Positions 33,341-41,654 of a DNA stretch of 64,000 nucleotides are shown here, one piece after another. Position 1 is the first letter of the stretch; the number at the start of each line of letters is the position of its first letter. Made by a program: the position numbers and the translations under genes. The DNA comes from Pandoraea faecigallinarum. Its GTDB lineage: Bacteria; Pseudomonadota; Gammaproteobacteria; Burkholderiales; Burkholderiaceae. The stretch spans positions 2,046,001-2,110,000 of the forward strand of contig NZ_CP011807.3 in the NCBI RefSeq assembly GCF_001029105.3, read 5' to 3'. Under the pieces are notes generated by a model. That model ran no database searches and had not been told where the DNA came from. It saw only the letters and a list, made by a program, of their open reading frames with translations.

Positions 33341-34092
33341 CTGGCCGGCTGGCGGGAAAAACCGCCGTCATTACGGCGGCGGCACAGGGCATCGGACGCG
33401 CCTGCGTCGAAGCCTACTTGCGCGAGGGCGCACGCGTCATCGCGACGGATCTTAACGCAGGCGCGCTCGCGGCATTGGACGGGCACGCCGAGCTGGTGCG
33501 TCGTGCGCTGGACGTCACCGACCGTGCGGCCGTGGGCGCGCTGGCTCGCGAACTCGGTGCGATCGACGTGCTATTCAATTGCGCAGGTTTCGTGCATCAC
33601 GGCTCGATTCTCGAGTGCGACGAAGCGGACTGGGACTTCTCGTTCGATCTGAACGTGAAGAGCATGTACCGCACGACGCGGGCATTTCTACCCGCCATGC
33701 TGGCCGCCGGTGGCGGGGCGATCATCAACATGTCGTCGGCGGCTTCGAGCGTGAAGGGGGTGGCCACCCGCTGCGTCTACGGCGCGAGCAAGGCGGCCGT
33801 GATCGGGTTGACGAAATCCGTGGCGGCGGACTTCGCCGCGCGGGGGATTCGCTGTAACGCCATCTGTCCGGGGACGGTGGAGTCGCCGTCGTTGCGCCAG
33901 CGCATCGCCACGCAGGCGGACGCGGCGGGAACGAGTCAGGCCGCGGTGCGCGAGCAGTTTGTGGCGCGGCAGCCGATGGGGCGTGTCGGCACGCCCGAGG
34001 AAATCGCGGCGCTTGCCGTCTATCTGGGTTCGGACGAATCCTCGTTTACTACCGGCGCCATCCATCTGATCGACGGCGGCTGGTCCAACTGA
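33337..34092 (+). CDS. SDR dehydrogenase, probable 2-keto-3-deoxy-L-fuconate dehydrogenase
   Basis: A 251-aa classical short-chain dehydrogenase. NAD site TAAAQGIGRA, NAG-type motif NCAGFVHHGS, catalytic Ser in NMSSAASSVKG and YGASK. From memory it closely resembles human DHRS6/BDH2 (same FVHHG, DWDFS, RCVY, SLRQRI blocks), the subgroup that includes bacterial 2-keto-3-deoxy-L-fuconate 4-dehydrogenases. With the FAH-family hydrolase next to it, oxidation of 2-keto-3-deoxy-L-fuconate to the 2,4-diketo acid is the best guess. Starts inside the stop of the regulator gene. Confidence 0.85.
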   Translation: MTGRLAGKTAVITAAAQGIGRACVEAYLREGARVIATDLNAGALAALDGHAELVRRALDVTDRAAVGALARELGAIDVLFNCAGFVHHGSILECDEADWDFSFDLNVKSMYRTTRAFLPAMLAAGGGAIINMSSAASSVKGVATRCVYGASKAAVIGLTKSVAADFAARGIRCNAICPGTVESPSLRQRIATQADAAGTSQAAVREQFVARQPMGRVGTPEEIAALAVYLGSDESSFTTGAIHLIDGGWSN

Positions 34093-34111
34093 TTTCCTAA
34101 GGAGAATGGCT

Positions 34112-34972
34112 TTGAAGCTGCTGCGTTACGGCCCGAAGGGCCAGGAAAAGCCGGGGCTGCTCGATGCAGACGGCCAGGTGCGCGACCTCAGCGGTGTGCT
34201 CGCCGACATTACGCCGGACACGTTGGGTGCGCTGGGGCTGGCGGCGCTGCGCGCGCTCGACGTGCACACGTTGCCGGTGGTGGCGTCGCCGGGGCGCTTC
34301 GGCGTACCGTTCGCGGGGGTGGGCAAGTTTCTGGCGGTCGGTCTGAACTATAGCGATCATGCCGCCGAGTCGGGGCTGGCCGTGCCGTCCGAGCCGGTGC
34401 TGTTCACCAAGTGGGACAACTGTCTGTCGGGGCCCAACGACCCGGTCGTGCTGCCGAAGGGCGCCGTCAAGGGCGATTGGGAAGTCGAGCTGGGCTTTGT
34501 GATCGGTACGACCGCGCGTTACGTGCCGCTGGAGCGCGCGCTCGATTACGTCGCCGGCTATTGCGTGGTGAACGACGTTTCCGAGCGCGAATACCAGATC
34601 GAGCGCGGCGGCACATGGGACAAGGGCAAAGGGTTCGATACGTTCGGGCCGGTGGGGCCGTGGCTCGTGACGACCGACGAGATTCGCGACCCGCAACAAC
34701 TCGGACTGTGGCTCGACCTGAACGGTGCGCGTCGTCAGACCGGCAACACGTCGACCATGATTTTCAGTGTGGCCTATCTCGTGCACTACCTGAGCCAGTT
34801 CACCACGCTCAGGCCGGGCGATCTGGTGACGACCGGAACGCCTCCGGGCGTTGGCCTCGGTCAGAAGCCGCCGGTTTTCCTCAAGCCGGGCGATGTCATG
34901 CGTCTGGGGATCGACGGGCTGGGCGAGCAGACACAGAAGGTCTACGCGTACGATCCGGCTCTGCTCGACTGA
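34112..34972 (+). CDS. FAH-family hydrolase, probable 2,4-diketo-3-deoxy-L-fuconate hydrolase
   Basis: A 286-aa fumarylacetoacetate-hydrolase-fold enzyme. Core motifs FLAVGLNYSDHAAESG, DWEVELGFVIG with metal-binding Glu, DVSEREYQIERGGTWDKGKGFDTFGPVGP and DLVTTGTPPGVG are intact. In sugar-acid catabolism this group cleaves 2,4-diketo-3-deoxy-L-fuconate to pyruvate and lactate. I start at TTG 34112 (MKLLRYGPKGQEKPG), because AAGGAGA at 34099-34105 overlaps the ATG at 34106 but sits at correct spacing from the TTG, and relatives begin MKLLRYG. It is 19 bp after the dehydrogenase. Confidence 0.87.
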   Translation: MKLLRYGPKGQEKPGLLDADGQVRDLSGVLADITPDTLGALGLAALRALDVHTLPVVASPGRFGVPFAGVGKFLAVGLNYSDHAAESGLAVPSEPVLFTKWDNCLSGPNDPVVLPKGAVKGDWEVELGFVIGTTARYVPLERALDYVAGYCVVNDVSEREYQIERGGTWDKGKGFDTFGPVGPWLVTTDEIRDPQQLGLWLDLNGARRQTGNTSTMIFSVAYLVHYLSQFTTLRPGDLVTTGTPPGVGLGQKPPVFLKPGDVMRLGIDGLGEQTQKVYAYDPALLD

Positions 34973-35121
34973 CGGTGCGTGCCGCGGGCGACCGGATGAC
35001 TTTCACATCCGCCGTGTACGTTGACGGATGTCCGGCGGTAGCGTGCTCGTCACCGCCTTGCACGGCATAGCGTCGTCGACGTCCGGGACGACATCGACGA
35101 CAACATTGGGAACGACTCATC

Positions 35122-35883
35122 ATGGAAGACCTGAAAGGTAAATTTGTTCTGATTACGGGCGCGAGCACCGGCATCGGCGCGGCAGCCGCGAAGGCGTTCG
35201 CCGCGCAGGGTGCGAACGTGGCCGTGCACTACAACCGTTCCGCGGACAAGGCGCAGGCCGTGGCCCACGCCGTGCGCGCCTATGGCGTGAAAGCCATGAC
35301 AGTGGCTGCGGACGTGCAGGACACGAACGCGATCGACGCCGCTGTGGCGCACGTGCTCGATGGTTTCGGCCGGATCGACGTGTTGATCAACAACGCAGGC
35401 AGCCTCGTCGCGCGTACGCCGTTCACCGACGTGACCGATGCGTACTTCGACGAAGTGCTCAACGTCAACGCGCGCTCGGTTGTCGCCTTCTCCCGCGCGG
35501 TGGTGCCGGCGATGCGAAAGCAGGGGGGCGGGGCTATCGTCAACGTGACGTCGATTGCCGCGCGTCACGGCGGCGGACCGGGCGCGCTGATTTATGCCGC
35601 GTCCAAAGGCTTCGTCAGCACGCTGACGCGCGGTATGGCCAAGGAGTTGATGGCAGATCGCATTCGTGTGAACGCCGTGTCGCCGGGCGTCATCATGACG
35701 CCGTTCCATGAGCAGTTCAGCACGCAGGCGCAGATCGAAGCGTTCCGGCAGAGCATTCCGATGGGGCGCCTCGGCGAGCCGGACGAATGCTCGGGTGCGT
35801 TCCTGTATCTCGCGTCGGAAACGCTCGCGAGCTACGTGACCGGTCAGATCATCGAGGTCAACGGCGGGCAGTTGATGGTCTGA
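35122..35883 (+). CDS. SDR-family oxidoreductase
   Basis: A 253-aa classical short-chain dehydrogenase. Cofactor site TGASTGIGAAAAKAF, NNAGSLVARTPF, catalytic Ser in NVTSIAARHGG, then YAASKGF and PGVIMTPFHEQF. The segment AVHYNRSADKA suggests NADP preference. It resembles 3-oxoacyl-ACP reductase/glucose 1-dehydrogenase-like sugar dehydrogenases. It lies 149 bp after the FAH-family gene on the same strand. A role as a sugar dehydrogenase feeding the same pathway is possible but unproved. Confidence 0.85.
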   Translation: MEDLKGKFVLITGASTGIGAAAAKAFAAQGANVAVHYNRSADKAQAVAHAVRAYGVKAMTVAADVQDTNAIDAAVAHVLDGFGRIDVLINNAGSLVARTPFTDVTDAYFDEVLNVNARSVVAFSRAVVPAMRKQGGGAIVNVTSIAARHGGGPGALIYAASKGFVSTLTRGMAKELMADRIRVNAVSPGVIMTPFHEQFSTQAQIEAFRQSIPMGRLGEPDECSGAFLYLASETLASYVTGQIIEVNGGQLMV

Positions 35884-36082
35884 TTGATGGGGTGATGCCG
35901 AAGCCGCATGGGAGTCGTCCATCGTCCCGCTCGGAAAATTCCGCGTTGCCATAGCCTCACCGCCCAAACTCGTGTCGGGCGGCGGGCTATGGGTTCGCAT
36001 CTTCGGCAATTGCTGGCACACTTGCCCCATTCGTCTGCATACGCGCGCCGTGGTGGCGTGCGGCATCACTATCGAGGGGCAA

Positions 36083-36754
36083 ATGGAACGCTGTCCGTGG
36101 AGCGAGGGCTTCGAGCAATACCGTCAGTACCACGATCAGGAGTGGGGCGTGCCGCTGCGCGATTCGCGCGCATTGTTCGAACTGCTGATGCTGGAAGGCG
36201 CGCAGGCGGGATTGTCGTGGTCCACGATTCTCAGGAAGCGCGATACCTACCGTCAGGCTTTCCACGATTTCGACCCGGCACGTATTGCGAAGTACGGCCC
36301 CGAGGACGAGGCCCGGCTATTGGCCGATCCCGGTATCGTGCGCAATCGTCTGAAAATCGGCGCGGTGATCAAAGGCGCGCGGGCCTACCTCGCGATGGAG
36401 GCCGCGGGCACGCGCTTTAGCGACTTCGTCTGGCAATTCGTCGGTGGAGAGCCGTTGCAAAACCGCTGGACGTCGTTGAGCGAGGTGCCGGCAACCTCAG
36501 CTGCCTCGGACGCCATGAGCAAAGCGCTCAAGAAAGCCGGCTTCACGTTCGTGGGCTCGACGATCTGTTACTCGTTCATGCAGGCGGCGGGCATGGTGAA
36601 CGATCATTTGATTGCCTGTCCGCGCCACAAGGCCGTGAAGGCGCTTGCGGCGAACGAGGCGAATGCGGCCAAAAGTGCCATGGCTCTGGCGCGGAAACGC
36701 CGGTCCGGGGCGTCGTCAGCTACAATCGCGCCTGACGAATCAGGACCTGCCTAA
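36083..36754 (+). CDS. tag: DNA-3-methyladenine glycosylase I
   Basis: A 223-aa helix-hairpin-helix-like glycosylase that removes 3-methyladenine from alkylated DNA. It starts MERCPWSEGFEQYRQYHDQEWG and keeps ALFELLMLEGAQAGLSW, LADPGIVRNRLKI and TFVGSTICYSFMQAAGMVNDH. The Zn-snap residues are visible: Cys near the start and the H-x(n)-C-x-x-H end (NDHLIACPRHK). Start at 36083 follows GAGGGG. The C-terminal 30 residues are Ala/Lys-rich, longer than E. coli Tag. Its stop overlaps the rlmJ start by one base. Confidence 0.95.
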   Translation: MERCPWSEGFEQYRQYHDQEWGVPLRDSRALFELLMLEGAQAGLSWSTILRKRDTYRQAFHDFDPARIAKYGPEDEARLLADPGIVRNRLKIGAVIKGARAYLAMEAAGTRFSDFVWQFVGGEPLQNRWTSLSEVPATSAASDAMSKALKKAGFTFVGSTICYSFMQAAGMVNDHLIACPRHKAVKALAANEANAAKSAMALARKRRSGASSATIAPDESGPA

Positions 36755-37626
36755 TGTTCAGCTACCGCCACGCCTTCCACGCCGGCAATCACGCCGACGT
36801 ACTGAAACACTTCATCGCCGTCGAATGTATCGATTACATGCGCCAGAAAGACACGGCGTTCTGGTACATCGATACACACGCCGGCGCGGGCGGCTATTCG
36901 CTCGAAGGCAAGTGGGCGGACAAGACGGGCGAGTACGAGACCGGCATCGGTCGTTTGTGGACGCGCAACGATCTGCCTCCGGCGCTGGCCGACTATGTTG
37001 CATTGGTGCGCGAGTTCAATCCGGACGGCAAGTTGACGTATTACCCCGGCTCGCCGTATTTCGCGCTGCAGCTGCTGGGCGACCGGGATCGTCTGCGGCT
37101 GTTCGAGGCGCATCCGACCGAGCAGGACGTGCTGCGCGAGAATTTCGAAGCACAGGGTCGTGTTGTCGCGCGGCGTACGATGATTTTCGGTGCCGATGGC
37201 TTCGCGGGCCTGAAGACAATTCTGCCGCCGGCCCCGCGCCGGGCCTTCACACTCATCGACCCATCGTACGAAGACAAGCGCGATTACACGCGCACGACAC
37301 AGACCGTTCAGGAAGGCCTGGACCGATTCCCGACCGGGATGTATGCCGTGTGGTATCCGCTGGTGCAACGCCGGGAGGCGGCGCAACTCCCCGAGCGCAT
37401 GAAACGGCTCACGATCGACGGGAAGCCGATCAGGAATTGGCTGCAAGTCGAGTTGAATGTCTGCAATCCTGTGCCGGGCGGCATGGGCTTGCATGGCAGC
37501 GGCATGTTTATCGTCAACCCGCCGTACATGCTGCACGACACGTTGAAGACGACGATGCCCTACCTCGTCAAAGCGCTGGGTCAGGACAAGGGAGCGAAGT
37601 GTCTGCTCGACGGTAAGCAGAGCTGA
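36754..37626 (+). CDS. rlmJ: 23S rRNA (adenine(2030)-N6)-methyltransferase
   Basis: A 290-aa SAM-dependent methyltransferase that modifies A2030 of 23S rRNA. Conserved MFSYRHAFHAGNHADVLKH start, IDTHAGAGGYSL as the SAM-binding motif I, and catalytic DPSY (LIDPSYEDK, motif IV). Length is normal. Translationally coupled to tag by a TAATG overlap. Confidence 0.95.
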   Translation: MFSYRHAFHAGNHADVLKHFIAVECIDYMRQKDTAFWYIDTHAGAGGYSLEGKWADKTGEYETGIGRLWTRNDLPPALADYVALVREFNPDGKLTYYPGSPYFALQLLGDRDRLRLFEAHPTEQDVLRENFEAQGRVVARRTMIFGADGFAGLKTILPPAPRRAFTLIDPSYEDKRDYTRTTQTVQEGLDRFPTGMYAVWYPLVQRREAAQLPERMKRLTIDGKPIRNWLQVELNVCNPVPGGMGLHGSGMFIVNPPYMLHDTLKTTMPYLVKALGQDKGAKCLLDGKQS

Positions 37627-37739
37627 GGGGCAGGCAAAGCCGACATCGAAGCTAACGCTCAAGTCAATGCCAGTGCCGGTGCGAAGGCGGTCCTGACGTG
37701 GTCACGGCTGAGCGCGGCACTGGCGGGAGCGCGGTTGAA

Positions 37740-38411
37740 TCACTTGCCGGTCCCGGGCGCTTCGTAGGGCAGCGACAGCAATTCGTCCGGTGATAGATAG
37801 CGCCATTCACCGAGCGCCAGATCCCCCATCGGCAGGCCGCCGATGGCGGTTCGCACCAGATGCTCGACACGATTTCCCGCGGCGGCGACCATTCGCTTGA
37901 CCTGATGGTATTTGCCTTGCGTTATCGTTAGCGCGATCTCGTGCGACGACAGACTCATGACGTCCGTGGCGGCGAGCGGTTCGGTTTCGTCGCGCAGGAG
38001 TACGCCATCGCGCAGCGCCTGCAACATTTCCGACGTCACCGGGTGCTTTGTTGTTGCGACATACCGCTTCGGCACATGGCGGCGTGGCGACATCATGGCG
38101 TGAAGGAACGGTCCGTCATCCGATAGCAGCAACATGCCAGTGGTGTCCTGGTCGAGACGGCCGGCCGGCTGCACGCCGCGTACGGCAAGCGGCAGCGGCA
38201 GCAACGAATGGACGCCCTCGTGATGCGTCGGACTTGTGGAGCACTCGAAGCCCTCGGGCTTGTTCAGCAGAATGTAGACGTGTTCACGGTAATCCCATGA
38301 CTCACCGTCGAGGGTGAATTGCAGGCCCGTCGGGTCCAGCGATTCACGCGGATTGTCGTGTACCACGCCGTCGATGGCGAAAGCACCGGATTGGATGAGC
38401 TTGCGGCACAT
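37740..38411 (-). CDS. rsuA: 16S rRNA pseudouridine(516) synthase (5' end uncertain)
   Basis: Isomerises U516 of 16S rRNA. Catalytic Asp is in PAGRLDQDTTGMLLLS; HEIALTITQGKYHQVKRM is the second conserved block. First in-frame ATG is at 38411 (MCRKLIQSGAFA, 223 aa), but the same frame continues upstream through GAGCTCGAACGT as ELERLLQSQGFGSRK, the expected beginning of the S4 domain. No ATG, GTG or TTG lies in frame ahead of that segment. A GGAG ribosome site sits five bases before two in-frame ATC codons (38457-38462). The true start is therefore either a rare ATC or hidden by a sequence change. Confidence 0.88.
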   Translation of the reverse strand: MCRKLIQSGAFAIDGVVHDNPRESLDPTGLQFTLDGESWDYREHVYILLNKPEGFECSTSPTHHEGVHSLLPLPLAVRGVQPAGRLDQDTTGMLLLSDDGPFLHAMMSPRRHVPKRYVATTKHPVTSEMLQALRDGVLLRDETEPLAATDVMSLSSHEIALTITQGKYHQVKRMVAAAGNRVEHLVRTAIGGLPMGDLALGEWRYLSPDELLSLPYEAPGTGK

Positions 38412-38475
38412 CTTGCGACTGCCAAAGCCCTGCGATTGCAGTAAACGTTCGAGCTCGATGATGCATTCTCCGTCA

Positions 38476-38528
38476 GGCCTCGGGATTCAGGCCGCTATTG
38501 TAGCGGTAGCGGCCTGAATCCCGAGGCC
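38476..38528. repeat. Perfect 22-bp inverted repeat with 9-nt loop
   Basis: Positions 38476-38497 and 38507-38528 are exact complements (beginning GGCCTCGGGATTC). It lies between the ABC permease stop (38655) and the rsuA start, ending only about 6 bp before the rsuA ribosome site on the minus strand. No T-tract follows in either direction. It may act as an mRNA-processing or attenuation hairpin and not a simple terminator. Confidence 0.85.
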
Positions 38529-38654
38529 AGGGCGCACGGATGCACCGCCCGTTTGCTGCCGATGTGCTGCCCCATGCGCTGCCCGTGCGCCGGATCCTGT
38601 CGGCGTCGTATTGTTCGCTGCCCCCGCGGATTGGTCCGATTCGTTCCTTCCGCG

Positions 38655-39539
38655 CTACTCGTCGCGCATCGCCCCGCCAAACCGCCGATAGACGAATCGC
38701 GCGACCCAGTCGAGCGCGAAGCCCAGCACACCGATCACCAGAATGACCGCCGCCAGTTCCGAGTACGCCAGCCGGTCGCGCGTATCGAGAATGAGATAGC
38801 CCAGCCCCGCATTGACGCCGAGCATTTCCGCCGGCACCAGCACGATCCAGAGAATGCCGATCGCGAGCCGCACGCCCGTGAGTACATGCGCCGCGATACC
38901 CGGGACGTAGACATGCCAGAGCATTTCCCGGCGCGTCGCCGCAAGACTTTCCCCGAGTTGCACCCAACGACCGTCGATGTGCGTGACGCCAGCCGCCGTG
39001 CTCATGACGAGCGGCCATAGCGCTGCGAACGCGAGCAGGAAGTACACAGCCGGGTCGCCGACGCCGAGGGACATCACGGCAACCGGCATCCAGGACAGGG
39101 GCGACACCATGCGCAGAAACTGCAACGACGGAGTCAGCGCCGTGTCGAGCCAGCGCACGCGTCCAATAAGAAATCCGAGCGGCACGCCCAACCCGATGGC
39201 CCATGCGAGACCTACCGCGATGCGCCTCAAACTGGCGAGAATGTGCAGACCCAATTGCTCGTCGCGGAACAGATCGGGCAAGGCGCGGACCGCCGCCGGT
39301 GGGGAGAATTGCGACGCCAGCGAACCGGACGTCGTGAAAAGCGCGATGCCCAGCCACCAGATCGCCACGATGCCGACGAGGCCGGCGAGCCCCAACCATG
39401 CCCGCCATGCAGGGCGAGGGCTTGTTGTCCCTGTGGTCCCCGGAGTCCCTGTAGTTCCCGTCGTCCCCGCCGCGTGGATGAACGAGCGCGCGGCGTCGAC
39501 GACCGGCGGATTCACGCGCTCGGACGCAAGATCAGACAA
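38655..39539 (-). CDS. ABC transporter permease, NitT/TauT (SsuC-like) family
   Basis: A 294-aa inner-membrane permease with about six helices. The EAA-type loop is visible (GESLAATRREMLWHVYVPGIAAHVLTG). Residues 25-40 are a run of Gly-Thr-Thr/Pro repeats (GTTGTTGTPGTTGTT) from a 9-bp expansion, with no counterpart in typical SsuC. Last gene of the six-gene minus-strand operon; its start overlaps the binding-protein stop by 8 bp. Substrate unknown: sulfonate, nitrate, cyanate or similar anions are usual for the family. Confidence 0.9.
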   Translation of the reverse strand: MSDLASERVNPPVVDAARSFIHAAGTTGTTGTPGTTGTTSPRPAWRAWLGLAGLVGIVAIWWLGIALFTTSGSLASQFSPPAAVRALPDLFRDEQLGLHILASLRRIAVGLAWAIGLGVPLGFLIGRVRWLDTALTPSLQFLRMVSPLSWMPVAVMSLGVGDPAVYFLLAFAALWPLVMSTAAGVTHIDGRWVQLGESLAATRREMLWHVYVPGIAAHVLTGVRLAIGILWIVLVPAEMLGVNAGLGYLILDTRDRLAYSELAAVILVIGVLGFALDWVARFVYRRFGGAMRDE

Positions 39540-40716
39540 CGATCACCTCCCGACGCGTAAATCCGTCCGGCAGCCCGAACGCTTTCATGCCGCCCACGGC
39601 GGCGATGCTCTTTTTGACGAAGCGATCGTCAACGAGGTCGCGCGCGACAAACGCCGGATCGAGCTTCGCGAGGAATTGCGCATTGCCTTCGACCTGCGTC
39701 TTTTGCATGTGGCGCACCAAGGCTTCCGTGTAGCTTGGATAGGGGTACGGCTGGAAGTCGATGCGCTTCTCGTGCCAGTCGGCGTGCACGATGGCCTTGT
39801 CGGCGAGATAGCGGCCTTGCTCGGATGCGGACGACGCCAACACGCGTTGCAACACCTGGAAGGGGTGCGGCGTATAGCGGTTTTCCCCTTCCTTCGAGAG
39901 CAGACGGGCGGCGTCTTCCGGATGCGCACGCGTCCAGGCCTGCGCCTTGACGATAGCGTCCACCACCCTTTGCGACCATTCCGGGCGTGTCGACAGATCG
40001 CGCTCGTGCATGGTGACAACGCAGCACGCATGGTTCTTCCAGACGTCGCCGGTGAAACGCAGAATCTTGCCGACCTTGAGATTCTCCGCCGCCGCGTTGA
40101 ACGGCTCGGCGACGATATAACCCGCGATTTGTTTCGCCGCGAGCGCCGGCGGCATGTCCGACGGCGCCATGACGATCAGGTTGACCTCATTGGCCGCGGG
40201 GGCACCGCTCTTCCTGAGCACCGGCGTCAGCCCGTTTGCGGCCAGCAGGCCTTGCAGCACAACGTTGTGGATCGAATACCAGAACGGCACGGCGACGGTC
40301 TTGCCGCCGAGTTCGCCGACCTTGTCGATCTCGTTCGCGACCGTGATCGCACTGCCGTTGACGTGATTCCATGCGACTACCTTGGCCTGTGCCTGGCTGC
40401 CGTAACGCGCCCACACCGTCATGGGCGAGAGCAGGTGAACGACGTTGACCTGCCCCGAGAGAAATGCCTCGATCAACTGTGCCCAGCTACGCAGCAAGGT
40501 CGGCTTTTCGGCCTTGATGCCCGCCTGCTCGAAATACCCGTTGTGGTGTGCGACGAGCAGCGGCGTGGCATCGGTGATCGGCAGATAACCGATACGTAAT
40601 GGCGCATCCGGCTCGGCGGCGGCGCGCGCCGCGGCCGATGCCAGTAACGGCGCCGCGCCGGCGACGGTCATCATCGAAGCGAGTTTCAGCCATTCGCGGC
40701 GGGAAATTTGGCACAT
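39532..40716 (-). CDS. ABC transporter substrate-binding protein, NrtA/SsuA-like, Tat signal
   Basis: A 394-aa periplasmic binding protein. The N-terminus MCQISRREWLKLASMMTVAGA has a twin-arginine motif (SRREWLK), so it is exported folded by Tat. The mature part starts RIGYLPITDATPLLVAHHNGYFEQAG, like NrtA/CmpA-type proteins, and keeps IAGYIVAEPFNAAAENL. Start at 40716. It is 35 bp downstream of the ATPase gene and overlaps the permease start. The ligand cannot be told; the GYLPITDATPL pattern is nearer to the nitrate/bicarbonate group than to SsuA. Confidence 0.88.
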   Translation of the reverse strand: MCQISRREWLKLASMMTVAGAAPLLASAAARAAAEPDAPLRIGYLPITDATPLLVAHHNGYFEQAGIKAEKPTLLRSWAQLIEAFLSGQVNVVHLLSPMTVWARYGSQAQAKVVAWNHVNGSAITVANEIDKVGELGGKTVAVPFWYSIHNVVLQGLLAANGLTPVLRKSGAPAANEVNLIVMAPSDMPPALAAKQIAGYIVAEPFNAAAENLKVGKILRFTGDVWKNHACCVVTMHERDLSTRPEWSQRVVDAIVKAQAWTRAHPEDAARLLSKEGENRYTPHPFQVLQRVLASSASEQGRYLADKAIVHADWHEKRIDFQPYPYPSYTEALVRHMQKTQVEGNAQFLAKLDPAFVARDLVDDRFVKKSIAAVGGMKAFGLPDGFTRREVIVV

Positions 40717-40751
40717 GGTCTGGGAATCCCCGAAAGTTTGGTCGTCAAAAC

Positions 40752-41654
40752 CTATCGTGTTGGATGAAGCACCGTTGCGTCGCGGGACATCGCGAGTTGC
40801 AACGCCTGAAGGACCTCGATGCGCAGCGCACCGAGCGCTTGCACCTGCGCACCGCGCGGCGACGGCACGTCGATATGCCACTGGGCCAACGTGCGGCCCT
40901 GATTGCCGAGCAGAACGATGCGGTCCGAGACGAGTAATGCTTCGTCGATGTCGTGGGTGACGAGGACGGTGGCCGCACCCGTATCGCGCACGACCGTCGC
41001 GAGAAGACGTTGCATGTCGGCGCGCGTGACTTCGTCGAGCGCGCCGAACGGTTCGTCGAGAAGCAGTGCACGGGGCTGACGCGCGAGGCAGCGCGCCAAC
41101 GCCACCCGCTGCGCCATACCGCCCGAGAGCTGGCGTGGGTGCAGGTGATGGGCGTGGGCGAGGCCGACTTCTTCCAGCGCGGCGTCGATGCGTGCACGGC
41201 GCGTGTCGCGAGACAGTACCGGCTGGCGCGCGAATGTCAGACCGAAGGCGACATTGCGCTCCACCGAGAGCCATGGCAGCAGGCAGGGATCCTGAAAGGC
41301 GAGCGCGACGTCCGGGCGAGGGCCGGCAAGCGGCGCGCCGTCGACGGCGACCGTGCCGTGGCTCGGCATGAGCAATCCGGCTGCGATGCGAAGCAGGGTC
41401 GATTTGCCCGATCCGCTCGGCCCGAGCACGGAAACGAGTTCCCCCCGCGCCACCGAAAGATCGACGCCTCGCAAGATCGCGTGCTTGCCATAAGACAGGC
41501 CGATGTCGCGCAACGTAAGAAATGGCGCAGCCGACGGCGATGGGTTCGAGGAGGCGGGCGACGGTTCACCCGGCAACGCGCGTGGAGCATCTTCGCGCGC
41601 TGCGGCGATGAATGTTTCGGTGCTCGCGCGTTGCGCCGCCGTGGGCTGGGTCAT
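40752..41654 (-). CDS. ABC transporter ATPase, NitT/TauT (SsuB-like) family
   Basis: A 300-aa nucleotide-binding subunit. Walker A GPSGSGKST, signature LSGGMAQRVALARCLA, Walker B ALLLDEPFGALDE and switch His in VTHDIDEALL are all intact. The first 45 residues are an unconserved Ala/Pro/Ser extension. Overlaps the acyl-CoA-dehydrogenase-like gene upstream by 4 bp (ATGA). Confidence 0.93.
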   Translation of the reverse strand: MTQPTAAQRASTETFIAAAREDAPRALPGEPSPASSNPSPSAAPFLTLRDIGLSYGKHAILRGVDLSVARGELVSVLGPSGSGKSTLLRIAAGLLMPSHGTVAVDGAPLAGPRPDVALAFQDPCLLPWLSVERNVAFGLTFARQPVLSRDTRRARIDAALEEVGLAHAHHLHPRQLSGGMAQRVALARCLARQPRALLLDEPFGALDEVTRADMQRLLATVVRDTGAATVLVTHDIDEALLVSDRIVLLGNQGRTLAQWHIDVPSPRGAQVQALGALRIEVLQALQLAMSRDATVLHPTR

